The notes: generated by a model from the letters alone, not told the origin. Positions 35,183-43,683 are shown, counted from the first letter of the stretch. The stretch: DNA of 64,000 nucleotides from G963692885 sp964657395 (GCA_964657395.1 CAZZUX010000007.1:1-64000); one strand, 5' to 3'. Translations and numbers: made by a program.

Positions 35183-36657
35183 ATTGCCTGGGTCTCCATC
35201 ATTCTGTGTTCGTGGCTGTTGTCGGTGGCTGGCTCGGGATGGATGAGCACGCGGTAGACCTCGGGACACGCGAGCTTGAAGCGATCTTCAAGCGATGTGA
35301 TGAGGGTGTGCACTTCGTGCATCGGCAGGTCGTCAGGCAGCGTGCAATGGCAGGAGATTTGTAGATGATCTCCAAGGCGACTTATAGAAACATCGTGGAT
35401 ATCGATAACGGAGGGAAGTTCCGCCGCTGCCAACCGAAGCTGTTGTTCCATGCGGCGATCCTGCTGCAGACTTGATGGATGTTCAATCGTGGCAGGTTCG
35501 CTTTCGATGTGCGTGAGGACAGATGCAATCTCAGGTACATCTTTGCGTATCTGCCCTTCAATCGCGCAGACAAAGCTGTGAGCATCTTTAAGTGAGAGCG
35601 TTTCAGGTACTTCGATATGTTGCTCGACATGCAGACCTTCATCAAACGATTGCACGCTGACATCGTGAAGGAGCACATTGTTCCTCGAAGCGACGGCACG
35701 GATACGATCAAAGATGCTTTCTGCAAAGCCGGCGCGCGGTACTGTGCGGACGACAACGTCGCTGCCGGGAAGCTGCGACTGTACAACCTTGGTGACCTGC
35801 TCGACCAGCGGCTCGGTACGCTGGAAGGTAAGCGAGCGGGACAAGCCGATCGTGATGTCGGCAAAGTAGGAGGCGCCGCTTCGGCGAACGCGTACCTGTT
35901 CTACGTTGAGAACGCCCGGGATGGTCCGAACAGCTTCGACGATGTGCCGTCGCATGCCTGCGGGCGCTGCATCCAGCAGGACTTCAGCCGTCTGGCTCGC
36001 CAATTTCCAGCTCACTTTGAAGATGATGGCCGAGACGAAGACGGCAGCCACCGGATCGGCATAACGAAGCAAGGGCAGGTGGAAGTAAACGCCAAGGTAG
36101 GTTCCGGCAAGACCAAGTAGAACGGCGAAGCTGGACCAGATATCCGAACGGAAGTGCAGTGCATCGGCTTCCAGTGCCTGGCTCTCTGCCTTGGCGGCGA
36201 CCGCTGCAAGTTTTCGCGAACGTCCAAAATCCACAGCGATAGAAAGAATCAGAACAGCAAATGGCCAGATGGAAAATTTGAGCGCTACGGGATGAGCGAT
36301 CCGCAGAATCGCTTCGGTGACAATCCAGATGCAGGATGCCGCCATGAGAAAGGTCTCGGCAAAGGCAGAAAGGTTTTCAACTTTGCCGTGTCCATAGGTG
36401 TGGCCTTCATCGGCAGGCAGGTCCGAGATGTGAACAGAGATAAAGGTGAGTAGCGAGCCGAGCAGATCGAGGGCAGAGTGCGCCGATTCAGACAGCATGC
36501 CCAGACTGCCGGTGAGCAGACCGGCTGCAAACTTGAGAGCCGTCATGAGACAGGCAGCAATGACGGACACGAGAGCGACGGACCGCTTCTCTTTCCTCAT
36601 CTCTGCTTGCGTCAGGTGCGTATGGGTCTGCATGGATGCTTGCATCGGACCTTGCAT
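35179..36657 (-). CDS. Cation diffusion facilitator with three C-terminal domains
   Basis: A 492-residue CDF transporter, far longer than the usual 300 or so. Six transmembrane helices span about 25-225; the metal site is HxxxD in TM2 (SESAHSALDLL) and HxxxD in TM5 (DALHFRSDIWSS), the zinc/iron-type pattern. Three ferredoxin-like cytoplasmic modules follow. The first (about 230-310; VLNVEQVRVRRSGASYFADI) is the standard dimerisation domain. The second (HDVSVQSFDEGLHVEQHIEV, SLKDAHSFVCAIE) and third (HDVSISRLGDHLQISCHCTL, MHEVHTLITSLED) are near repeats. The AH/VH histidine found in the second and third is replaced (RTEPL) in the first. Several N-terminal Met residues make the exact start uncertain. 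Confidence 0.9.
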   Translation of the reverse strand: MQGPMQASMQTHTHLTQAEMRKEKRSVALVSVIAACLMTALKFAAGLLTGSLGMLSESAHSALDLLGSLLTFISVHISDLPADEGHTYGHGKVENLSAFAETFLMAASCIWIVTEAILRIAHPVALKFSIWPFAVLILSIAVDFGRSRKLAAVAAKAESQALEADALHFRSDIWSSFAVLLGLAGTYLGVYFHLPLLRYADPVAAVFVSAIIFKVSWKLASQTAEVLLDAAPAGMRRHIVEAVRTIPGVLNVEQVRVRRSGASYFADITIGLSRSLTFQRTEPLVEQVTKVVQSQLPGSDVVVRTVPRAGFAESIFDRIRAVASRNNVLLHDVSVQSFDEGLHVEQHIEVPETLSLKDAHSFVCAIEGQIRKDVPEIASVLTHIESEPATIEHPSSLQQDRRMEQQLRLAAAELPSVIDIHDVSISRLGDHLQISCHCTLPDDLPMHEVHTLITSLEDRFKLACPEVYRVLIHPEPATDNSHEHRMMETQAI

Positions 36658-36689
36658 GAGTCGAGGGTATAAGCGCCGGCTATAAAAGC

Positions 36690-37448
36690 CTAGAGCTTCG
36701 AGCCGCGGAAGAGGCCGGCTACTCCAAAAGTATAAGGTGTCCAGCTTACGTTCGAGAATCCTGCATCGCGCATAAGCTGCGCCATCACCTGTGGTGCTGG
36801 GAAGCGCTGGACTGAGGACGGAAGATAGGCGTAGGGGCCGCTGGTGCCGGAAAGCAGTTTGCCGATAGCAGGCAGGATGCGACGGAAATAGAACGCGTAG
36901 AGTTTGCCGAGCAGACCGCCGGGTTCACTGAAGTCAAGGATCCCGACTTGCCCGCCGGGTGCAAGAACCCGATGAAACTCGCGCAGTCCGGCGGAGTAAT
37001 TCGCCAGGTTGCGGAAGCCGAAGGCGGTCGTGAGCAGGTCAAGTCTCCCATCGGCAAGGGGTAGATGCAAAGCGTCTGCTTCGATCGCAACGGCGCCTTT
37101 TGGTGTGAATTTGCGGGCTCCTCGGACCAGCATTTGATGCGCGAAGTCGGCAGCAATCATGGGAGTGGCGAGAGGAGGGCGCCGACGAAGCATGGCCATC
37201 GTCATGTCGCCTGTGCCGCAGCAGATGTCAAGGATGCTCGCTTCAGGCCGGGCAAGCACAGCGCGAAAGGTCCGCGCAGTTCGCCACCACCAGAACCTGT
37301 CAACATTCAAGGAGAGCACGTGATTGAGCAGGTCATAGCGCGGAGCTATGGCTTCGAACATGGATCGCACGGCTAGGGCGGCGGCCTGCTCTGTTTCGGT
37401 ACCGTCGGGCTTTGCTCCGTCGGCGGCAAGCCTGCTGGACGTGGTCAT
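36690..37448 (-). CDS. ubiE: Demethylmenaquinone/ubiquinone C-methyltransferase
   Basis: SAM-dependent methyltransferase of 252 residues that methylates the quinone ring in menaquinone (or ubiquinone) synthesis. The family signature is clear: VRSMFEAIAPRYDLLNHVLS at about 27-46, the SAM loop ILDICCGTGDMTMAML, and AFGFRNLANYSAGLREFHRV. The LAPGGQVGILDFSEP strand is also canonical. I cannot decide between quinone types from sequence; Acidobacteriota usually use menaquinone. Its GTG/ATG region overlaps the stop of aroB by four bases, coupling it to chorismate supply, the quinone precursor pathway. Confidence 0.93.
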   Translation of the reverse strand: MTTSSRLAADGAKPDGTETEQAAALAVRSMFEAIAPRYDLLNHVLSLNVDRFWWWRTARTFRAVLARPEASILDICCGTGDMTMAMLRRRPPLATPMIAADFAHQMLVRGARKFTPKGAVAIEADALHLPLADGRLDLLTTAFGFRNLANYSAGLREFHRVLAPGGQVGILDFSEPGGLLGKLYAFYFRRILPAIGKLLSGTSGPYAYLPSSVQRFPAPQVMAQLMRDAGFSNVSWTPYTFGVAGLFRGSKL

Positions 37449-38536
37449 TGCCGCACCAACTCAGACATGAAGTGAATGCCAGCGATGATTTCTTCATCGC
37501 GCACATCCTTGGCAACGTAAGCAGTGCCAAATTTCTTGAGCAGGACGAATCGACGCTGCCCGGCAGAGTTCTTCTTATCTCCGGCTGCAGCATTAAGGAG
37601 TGATCGAGGAGACATCTTCTTTAACGGAGGGAGCCCGTATGCGAGAACCAGCGCGACTGCTGCGTCGAAATCCTTTTGCGGCAGACCGCGCAAACGGCTG
37701 ACCTCCAGAGCGGCCAGCATGCCATAGCCGACAGCTTCTCCATGCAGTAGGTTGCCGTACCCGGCGACTGCTTCTATCGCATGACCGATGGTGTGGCCGA
37801 AGTTCAGGATCATGCGGACTCCGGTCTCATGTTCATCTTCGCCTACAACTGCAGCCTTCATCCGGATGGATGCGCCGATAATGCGCTCGAGGACTGCTGC
37901 CTCTCGAGCAAGAATGCTTTCGCATTCGGTCTGCATGAGCTTCAGCAGTGAACGGTCCCGAATGAACCCAGCCTTGATGATTTCAAACAAGCCGGCGCGA
38001 AACTCATCGGCAGGGAGAGTGTTGAGCGTCTGCATTTCCGCGAGAACGAGCCTGGGGTGATGGAACGAACCGACAAGATTTTTGCCGGTCTTCAGGTTGA
38101 CACCAGTCTTGCCACCTACAGAGGAATCGACTTGCGCGAGCAGAGTAGTTGGCATCTGTACGTAATCAATGCCGCGCATGTAAATGGCTGCGAGAAAGCC
38201 GGTCACATCCCCGATAACGCCACCGCCGAGTGCCAGCAGAATCGAGGAGCGGTCAGCACCCGATGCGCTAAGCTCAGCGGCAAGCTGTTCTATCGCTGCT
38301 AATCGCTTGAACTTCTCGCCGGAAGCAAGGAACAGGACGGCGGGTGGCTCGTCGAGAAATGTTGCGAGAAACGGGCCGGACCAGAGTGCCCAGACTTCAG
38401 GCGTCGTGATAACGAAATACTTTCTGGAGTTACTGCCGAAAAGCTTTTTCAGGCGCGATTCAAGCGAGGCAAAAAGGCCGGACCCGAGGCAGACACTGTA
38501 GTCAGCGGAAGCTGCCCGTACTGGAATGTTTCGCAC
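37445..38536 (-). CDS. aroB: 3-Dehydroquinate synthase
   Basis: NAD- and zinc-dependent enzyme that forms 3-dehydroquinate from DAHP, the second shikimate step. The 363-residue sequence has the dinucleotide site LALGGGVIGDVTGFLAA, QMPTTLLAQVDSSVGGKTGV, and metal ligands in FEIIKAGFIRD (Glu), NFGHTIGHAIE (His) and LLHGEAVGYGM (His). It reads leftward into ubiE with a four-base overlap and is divergent from nadB, with 90 bases between starts that must hold both promoters. Confidence 0.95.
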   Translation of the reverse strand: MRNIPVRAASADYSVCLGSGLFASLESRLKKLFGSNSRKYFVITTPEVWALWSGPFLATFLDEPPAVLFLASGEKFKRLAAIEQLAAELSASGADRSSILLALGGGVIGDVTGFLAAIYMRGIDYVQMPTTLLAQVDSSVGGKTGVNLKTGKNLVGSFHHPRLVLAEMQTLNTLPADEFRAGLFEIIKAGFIRDRSLLKLMQTECESILAREAAVLERIIGASIRMKAAVVGEDEHETGVRMILNFGHTIGHAIEAVAGYGNLLHGEAVGYGMLAALEVSRLRGLPQKDFDAAVALVLAYGLPPLKKMSPRSLLNAAAGDKKNSAGQRRFVLLKKFGTAYVAKDVRDEEIIAGIHFMSELVRQ

Positions 38537-38626
38537 GCTTCCATCGTATCGCAGGCATTTGGAGCGCCTGCAAACCAGCCTTATTTGATCTGGGTACGCA
38601 TCGTTTCAGGATGTTAGCCTCGAATA

Positions 38627-40279
38627 ATGGTGACGAGCTGGGAAGCTGACTACATTGTGGTAGGCGCGGGAATCGCTGGACTGCGTGCAGCCATAGAACT
38701 CGCGCAGAGCGGGCGCGTGCTGGTCGTGACCAAGGAGCAGCTTGGTGAGTCGAATACCCAGTATGCGCAGGGCGGTATCGCAGTCGCAATGAGCGGACAG
38801 GAAGATGTAACGCTGCATCTTGAAGACACCATCGCTGCAGGTGATGGACTGGTGGACGCGGCAGCTGCGGAAGTCTTGGTGCGTGAAGGGCCGGAGCGGG
38901 TAGAAGAATTGCTGGCATGGGGTACGCACTTCGACCGCTATACAAGTGGCCAGCACACTGGTGAGTTGATGTTGACGCGCGAAGCAGCGCACAGCCGCAA
39001 TCGCATCCTGCACGCCAATGGCGACGCTACAGGTCGAGAGATCAGCCGCGCCCTGCTGGCAACGGCAAGAGGTACGAAAAACATACAGTTAGCCGAGTGG
39101 ACGATGGTCACCGGCCTGGTCATCGAAGACGGTCGCTGTGTTGGCGCAAAGCTGCTGGGTCCTGAAGATGTTGAACATACGGTCTATGCGCGGGCTGTGT
39201 TGTTGGCGAGCGGCGGAGCGGGGCAGGTTTACAGCGACACGACGAACCCGCCGGTGGCGACCGGCGACGGCATCTCGGTCGCCATGGCGGCTGGTGCCGA
39301 GCTGGCCGACATGGAGTTCTACCAGTTTCATCCGACCGCGCTGAGTCTGCCGGGAGTGCCGCGCTTTCTGATGTCCGAGGCGCTGCGCGGTGAGGGCGCA
39401 TACCTTCTGAACGATAAAGGCGAGCGATTCATGGAGCGGTACCATCCCTCGCTGGAGCTTGCGCCGCGGGATGTAGTGGCGCGGGCCATCACTCGTGAAG
39501 GTTTCCCAGACACGCTTGCGGAGTCACGCGGCGAGGGAGTGGTGCGGAAGGTGTATCTCGACATGCGTCATGTGGAGCGGGAACATCCAGGGCTTGATCT
39601 GCAACTACGATTTCCAGGCATATCGAAGTTCCTTGCGACTTGCGGACTGCAGTTGAACCGAGACCTGGTTCCAGTCAGGCCGGCCGCACACTACCTGATG
39701 GGAGGAGTGCGGACAGACGTGAATACATACACGTCTATACCGGGCTTGTATGCTGCGGGCGAAGTTGCCTGCACAGGCGTCCATGGAGCCAACCGGCTCG
39801 CGAGCAACTCGCTTCTTGAAGGGCTGGTGTTTGGTGCGCGGGCAGCCAAAGCAATGCGGGAAGAGCGTTCAATTCTGCGTAGGCACACCGAGTCGCTTCA
39901 GTGCAGACCCGAGAAAAATCCTGAAGCAGAATCGGAGTTGGTGAAGCTGCAAACCGCGATGTGGAAGCATGCAGGGCTGCTTCGTGACCAGAACCTGCTG
40001 TCCTCGTTTGTCAGCATGGATTCCGCGATCCTCGCAGCGAAGAACAGGCACAATTGGAACAGGAGAACTCATGAAGTGCTGTCACTGTCGCGCATAGCTG
40101 CAGCGATCGTGCTGAGTGCTTCAACCCGCAAAGAGAGTCGTGGCGCGCACTTTCGCAGTGATTTTCCCAGCCGGAATGATGAGCGATATGGACACAAGCA
40201 TTCCATCCTGACTTCCGATGCGGAGGGACATCAGATACGGTATGAAGATTCTGTCAGCGAGTTATCTATCGCAGGCTGA
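38627..40279 (+). CDS. nadB: L-aspartate oxidase
   Basis: FAD enzyme oxidising L-aspartate to iminoaspartate, the first step of de novo NAD synthesis; the product is passed to quinolinate synthase. The 550-residue protein has the FAD loop IVVGAGIAGLRAAIELA, the family segment NTQYAQGGIAVAMSG, and the active-site stretch MEFYQFHPTALSLPG. HYLMGGVRTDVNTYTSIPGLYAAGE, in two visible parts, matches the flavin C-terminal binding region of the succinate dehydrogenase/aspartate oxidase family. nadA lies 3.4 kb downstream on the same strand, separated by the leftward tat group. I see no nadA-type riboswitch in the 90 bases before nadB. Confidence 0.95.
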   Translation: MVTSWEADYIVVGAGIAGLRAAIELAQSGRVLVVTKEQLGESNTQYAQGGIAVAMSGQEDVTLHLEDTIAAGDGLVDAAAAEVLVREGPERVEELLAWGTHFDRYTSGQHTGELMLTREAAHSRNRILHANGDATGREISRALLATARGTKNIQLAEWTMVTGLVIEDGRCVGAKLLGPEDVEHTVYARAVLLASGGAGQVYSDTTNPPVATGDGISVAMAAGAELADMEFYQFHPTALSLPGVPRFLMSEALRGEGAYLLNDKGERFMERYHPSLELAPRDVVARAITREGFPDTLAESRGEGVVRKVYLDMRHVEREHPGLDLQLRFPGISKFLATCGLQLNRDLVPVRPAAHYLMGGVRTDVNTYTSIPGLYAAGEVACTGVHGANRLASNSLLEGLVFGARAAKAMREERSILRRHTESLQCRPEKNPEAESELVKLQTAMWKHAGLLRDQNLLSSFVSMDSAILAAKNRHNWNRRTHEVLSLSRIAAAIVLSASTRKESRGAHFRSDFPSRNDERYGHKHSILTSDAEGHQIRYEDSVSELSIAG

Positions 40280-40280
40280 G

Positions 40281-41159
40281 TTATGCGTCGCTGGCAGAAG
40301 CAGGTTCGGTCGTCAGCAGGGAAGCGATGGTAAAGATCGCGACTGTTCCCAGGATGACACCTAGAGACACAATCGTTGAGATCGTGATCCAGTGCCCGAC
40401 CAACATCTTCGCGCCCACAAAGGCCAGGATGATGCCCAGGCCATAGTGCAGCAGGCGCAGCTTGTGAAGCATGCCGGCCAGCACGAAGTAGAGCGATCTT
40501 AGGCCCAGGATTGCGCAGATGTTCGAAGTGTAGATGATGTAAGTCTGCTTACTGACTGCGATGACAGCAGGCACAGAGTCAAGAGCGAAGACAAGGTCTG
40601 TGGCCTCGATTGCCAGCACTGCCATAAGAAAAATGGAAGAGCCGGACTTCTTGCCTCTTGTCAGCAGGCGGATCCACGCAGGTTGTTTGTGGCGCTGTTC
40701 TTTTTGGAAGATCAGCCGTGTGGCAGCATAGATCAGGATGGCGCCAAAGACATACTCTACAGCCTGGAAGCGTTGGAGCAGTGCCACGCCGGCCAGGATG
40801 AAAAGGCCACGCATGACGATGGCGCCGGCAACACCCCAGGTAAGCGCGCGCCTTTGATCGACGCTGCTGAGCTCAAAGCTGCTGAACAGGAGCAGAAAAA
40901 CAAACAGGTTGTCCACGCTCAGAGAAAGCTCGATCGCATACCCGGAAATAAACTCAAGGGCTGCCGTCGATCCTCGATCCAGGTAAAGAACCCCGCCGAA
41001 GCCGAGCGACAGAATGGTGAGCGCGAGAGTCCAGGCAATGTAGGTGGATTGCGCTGGTTCCGTGCTTTTCCGCTGCAGCCAGAAAAAATCGACGAGCAGA
41101 ACAGTAAGGACCGCGCTGTGGAAGTAGAGCCAGAAGGAGAGCGGTGCGCCGGCGATCAT
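40281..41159 (-). CDS. TerC-family integral membrane protein
   Basis: A 292-residue membrane protein with about eight or nine helices and the TerC hallmarks: a conserved acidic motif YAIELSLSVDNLFVFLLLF near residue 75 and IEATDLVFALDSVPAVIAVS near residue 185. TerC proteins are linked to tellurite resistance and to manganese export, sometimes supplying metal to exported enzymes. No yybP-ykoY manganese riboswitch is visible upstream, since the gene starts 25 bases after the glutamine cyclotransferase stop and is probably the last gene of the leftward tat operon. Confidence 0.92.
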   Translation of the reverse strand: MIAGAPLSFWLYFHSAVLTVLLVDFFWLQRKSTEPAQSTYIAWTLALTILSLGFGGVLYLDRGSTAALEFISGYAIELSLSVDNLFVFLLLFSSFELSSVDQRRALTWGVAGAIVMRGLFILAGVALLQRFQAVEYVFGAILIYAATRLIFQKEQRHKQPAWIRLLTRGKKSGSSIFLMAVLAIEATDLVFALDSVPAVIAVSKQTYIIYTSNICAILGLRSLYFVLAGMLHKLRLLHYGLGIILAFVGAKMLVGHWITISTIVSLGVILGTVAIFTIASLLTTEPASASDA

Positions 41160-41184
41160 GCGAACGCTCCTGCGTCCAGTGTCA

Positions 41185-41976
41185 CTACTGTATCGACTTG
41201 TTACCGCGGCGAGGAACGAGCTTGATCTCGAAGACGGCGGGCCACTGCTTACCGGTCACAAACAGGCGATCATGTTGATTGTCGTAGGCGATGCCGTTCA
41301 ACACGGACTCTGCATTCACCATCTCGTCGGAGGGGATGATGCCGCTCAGGTCGATCCAGCCGATGACGTGACCATCCTGGGGAGAGATGCGTGCAATACG
41401 GTCTTCATGCCAGATGTTGGCATAGATCTCACCCTTGATAAACTCCAGTTCGTTTAATTGACTGATCGGCTCTTTCCCGTCCTTCACCGTAATCTGACGC
41501 GTGACCTGGAAGGTGTCCGGATCGCGAAAACGTAGAATAGCGCTCCCGTCACTGGTGATGATTTCTTTTGCAGTGCGCGTCATTCCCCAGCCTTCACCGG
41601 TATAGCTGAACTGCTTGAGAGGGCGCAGACTGAAGCGGTCATAGACGAAGCAGACGTGTGATTTCCATGTCCACTCGTAGATATTGGAGCCCCAGTCAAT
41701 GATGCCTTCTCCAAAGTAGCTCGGATCGAGCGGCCTTCGCTGGATGACCTTGCCGGTTGCAGGATCTTCAACCAGGAGTTCAGAACGGCCTTCAAGACCT
41801 GTGCCTTCGTAGAAGTGGCCATCCAGATAGAAGAAGCCTTCTGTGTAGTTCTCGGTGGAGTGCGGCAGCTTCGCGACCACTTTGTAGCCCATGACAGGTG
41901 CCTCCGCCTGAAGGCAGCCTGTAGAGCCAGCGCTCAGGGTAAGCAACAGCATGAAGGCAGCAGTCCCAAGCTTCAT
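41185..41976 (-). CDS. Glutamine cyclotransferase (glutaminyl-peptide cyclase), lipoprotein
   Basis: A 263-residue plant-type (beta-propeller) glutamine cyclotransferase, which converts N-terminal Gln to pyroglutamate. Conserved elements are visible: LPHSTENYTEGFFYLDGHFYEGTGLEG in two parts, YFGEGI, EGWGMTR, ELEFIKGEIYANIW and VLNGIAYD. ATG 41976 gives a signal peptide with lipobox STGC and Cys21, so the enzyme should be membrane-anchored in the periplasm. GAGG lies before the start, which overlaps tatC's stop in ATGA; the upstream extension of the frame is antisense-like and rejected. Modification of exported N-termini would fit its place behind the Tat genes. Confidence 0.88.
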   Translation of the reverse strand: MKLGTAAFMLLLTLSAGSTGCLQAEAPVMGYKVVAKLPHSTENYTEGFFYLDGHFYEGTGLEGRSELLVEDPATGKVIQRRPLDPSYFGEGIIDWGSNIYEWTWKSHVCFVYDRFSLRPLKQFSYTGEGWGMTRTAKEIITSDGSAILRFRDPDTFQVTRQITVKDGKEPISQLNELEFIKGEIYANIWHEDRIARISPQDGHVIGWIDLSGIIPSDEMVNAESVLNGIAYDNQHDRLFVTGKQWPAVFEIKLVPRRGNKSIQ

Positions 41977-42770
41977 TTCGCCTCTTTTAGGCGGTTGCGG
42001 CGCGTCGGATGGACCATGAAGGCGACTCCTATCCCGATCAGATACAGCAGGAGCATAGGGGTAGCGAAAACGCACATGGTCGGAATGTCGGGAGTCGGCG
42101 TGATGATGGCGGCGATGATGAAGATGATGAGAACGGCGTAGCGGAAGTTCTTCCACAGAAATTTCGCGCTGACAATGCCGAACAGGGCCAGGAACATGAT
42201 GAGAATCGGCAATTCGAAGCTGATGCCAAGACCCAGGATGACAGTCATGAACAGGTCGGTGTACTCGCTGATAGTGACCATGGGGCGGAACTGCGCACTG
42301 TAGCCGAGAAGAAAGTCGAGCGCACCCGTGAAGACAAATCGGTAGCCGAAAAAGGCCCCGGCAAGAAAGAGGCCAACGGTTGCCGACATGAAGGGAACGA
42401 CGTAGCGCTTTTCCTTCTGATACAGGCCAGGGGAGATGAACATCCAGACCTGGTAGAGGATGAAGGGCGACGCGATGATGGCGCCCCCGATCAATGACAG
42501 CTTGATATACATGTTGAAGCCGTCGACTGGATTGAGATAGACGAGGTGCGGATCCAGGTGATGTTTGTTCAGCGCCTTGACCATCGGCGCTTCCATGAGT
42601 CCGTAGATCTTCTCGCGAAAATAGTAGGCGATGAAGAAGCCGGCGATGAGGTAGATAGCAGATCGAACGATGCGCCGGCGAAGTTCCTCAAGATGTTCGA
42701 TGAGGCTCATTCCAGGCAACTCTACGCGTTCCGTTACGGCGACACGGGCACGGTCAACGATGTCATCCAT
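41973..42770 (-). CDS. tatC: Twin-arginine translocase subunit TatC
   Basis: Polytopic receptor of the Tat system that exports folded proteins with RR signals. The 265-residue protein has MSLIEHLEELRRRIVRSAIY near the N-terminus, FVFTGALDFLLGYS and a PxxFFxxGxxF-like GLFLAGAFFGYRFVF segment, and six hydrophobic helices. ATG 42770 is used; MSLIEHL at residue 21 is where many family members start, so a shorter protein is possible. It overlaps the tatA/B gene by eight bases and the next gene by four. A Tat-dependent cargo, the HisC-like aminotransferase, is encoded at 60-61 kb. Confidence 0.94.
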   Translation of the reverse strand: MDDIVDRARVAVTERVELPGMSLIEHLEELRRRIVRSAIYLIAGFFIAYYFREKIYGLMEAPMVKALNKHHLDPHLVYLNPVDGFNMYIKLSLIGGAIIASPFILYQVWMFISPGLYQKEKRYVVPFMSATVGLFLAGAFFGYRFVFTGALDFLLGYSAQFRPMVTISEYTDLFMTVILGLGISFELPILIMFLALFGIVSAKFLWKNFRYAVLIIFIIAAIITPTPDIPTMCVFATPMLLLYLIGIGVAFMVHPTRRNRLKEAK

Positions 42771-43353
42771 GTCTTAATCCATCGTGCACTGCCACGCTTT
42801 CGGATCTGCCTGCTGCGTTGCTCTCGATCTCAGGGGCCTCACCTGCCTCTACGACGGGCATGGAAAAAGGTGCATCTTCCACCGGATCGCTGCTGTTGGC
42901 TACCGGAGCCGAAGTCACACGGTTCGGCCGTTGAGCTTCTATCGGATCACCGGAAGAGGGCGGCTGGATGACTAGGCTTCCTTCGGAAGATGAGGGTAGC
43001 GACGACTCGGCGCTGACACTTGTATCCGCCGAAAGCGCCACCGGGCCGGATTGCACCTGGATGGCAGCTTGTTGCTGGAGTTGCTTCTGCTTCTCTTGCT
43101 GGTCAGAGAGGCGGAGTTCTTCTTCGATCTGCAGTTTGAAGTCGTTGCTGGCACGCCGGAACTCAAATACGAGTTTGCCGATCTGCTTGCCGATCTCGGG
43201 CAGCCGTTTCGGGCCGAAGACAACCAGCGCGACGACAAAAATGAAAAAAGTGTCCGGAATGCCCAGGGATGCCTGCAGGACTGGAGGATCAGCCAGAGCA
43301 TGGACGGAAGGATGCGTCAGCGCGACGATGGTCGATATGACTTCAGCTTGCAT
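42763..43353 (-). CDS. TatA/TatB-type twin-arginine translocase subunit
   Basis: A 196-residue protein with a short membrane helix (about 33-46, TFFIFVVALVVFGPKRL), the FGPKRLPEIGKQIGK hinge, and an amphipathic helix running to about residue 90. The tail of about 100 residues is Gln/Ser/Pro-rich. The helix position, 30 residues in, and length favour a TatB-like role over TatA, but TatA/B separation is not safe from sequence. AGGTGA precedes the ATG. Only one such subunit gene is present here, so a second may be elsewhere, or the protein may be bifunctional. Confidence 0.88.
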   Translation of the reverse strand: MQAEVISTIVALTHPSVHALADPPVLQASLGIPDTFFIFVVALVVFGPKRLPEIGKQIGKLVFEFRRASNDFKLQIEEELRLSDQQEKQKQLQQQAAIQVQSGPVALSADTSVSAESSLPSSSEGSLVIQPPSSGDPIEAQRPNRVTSAPVANSSDPVEDAPFSMPVVEAGEAPEIESNAAGRSESVAVHDGLRHG

Positions 43354-43565
43354 TGCTCACCTATGATACCCACGCGCAGCCTTCCTCACCAAAAGTCGTT
43401 GGTTCGCTGCTTCCATTGTGTGATGGATGCACCAATCGACCGTTGATCGACGCTTAAGTCTTTCCTAAGTAACGTTGTAGCCGCCTTACATGGATGTAAT
43501 AAAATACTGATGTTGCCTTGAAGCGCTTCTGAACCCTGGACTGCTTCTCCGGCATCTACAAGACA
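43354..43565. other. Divergent tat / nadA upstream region
   Basis: 212 bases between the tat start and the nadA leader. It should contain the leftward tat promoter and the rightward nadA promoter. The 43470-43510 part is locally A+T-rich and carries the best promoter candidate listed separately. A short ORF on the minus strand at 43386-43577 overlaps the riboswitch and looks incidental. Confidence 0.45.
43475..43505 (+). promoter_or_regulatory. Candidate sigma70-type promoter for nadA
   Basis: TTGTAG at 43475-43480 is followed after 16 bases by TAATAA (43497-43502), overlapping an alternative TAAAAT (43500-43505) at 19 bases. The site lies about 60 bases before the first helix of the leader, leaving room for the transcript to start upstream of the riboswitch. 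It is a consensus match by eye only. Confidence 0.35.
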
Positions 43566-43675
43566 GCATTGCAACATCCCCGCGGATTGGGCGGCCTGCC
43601 AGGGTCACAGTGAATCCGCTGCAATGCAGCAAGAGCTTTCAACATCCCCGTTCAGCGACAGGCTGAACTGAAGGC
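43566..43675 (+). promoter_or_regulatory. NAD+-I riboswitch (nadA motif), two tandem domains
   Basis: Domain 1: outer stem GCATTGCA (43566-43573) pairs perfectly with TGCAATGC (43620-43627), and inner stem GCGGATT (43582-43588) with AATCCGC (43613-43619). Between the stem strands lie ACATCCCC and TTGGGC. Domain 2 repeats this: GCTTTCA (43635-43641) pairs with TGAAGGC (43669-43675, one G-U), and GTTCAGC (43650-43656) with GCTGAAC (43662-43668). The 11-base CAACATCCCCG occurs in both domains, at 43572 and 43640. From memory, the nadA-motif RNA of Acidobacteriota has exactly this tandem layout and CAACA.CCCCG/TTGGGC/GAATC residues. The 3' strand of the last stem covers the AAGG of the nadA ribosome-binding site (43671-43680), so NAD+ binding should repress translation. 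Confidence 0.88.
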
Positions 43676-43683
43676 GGAAGACC

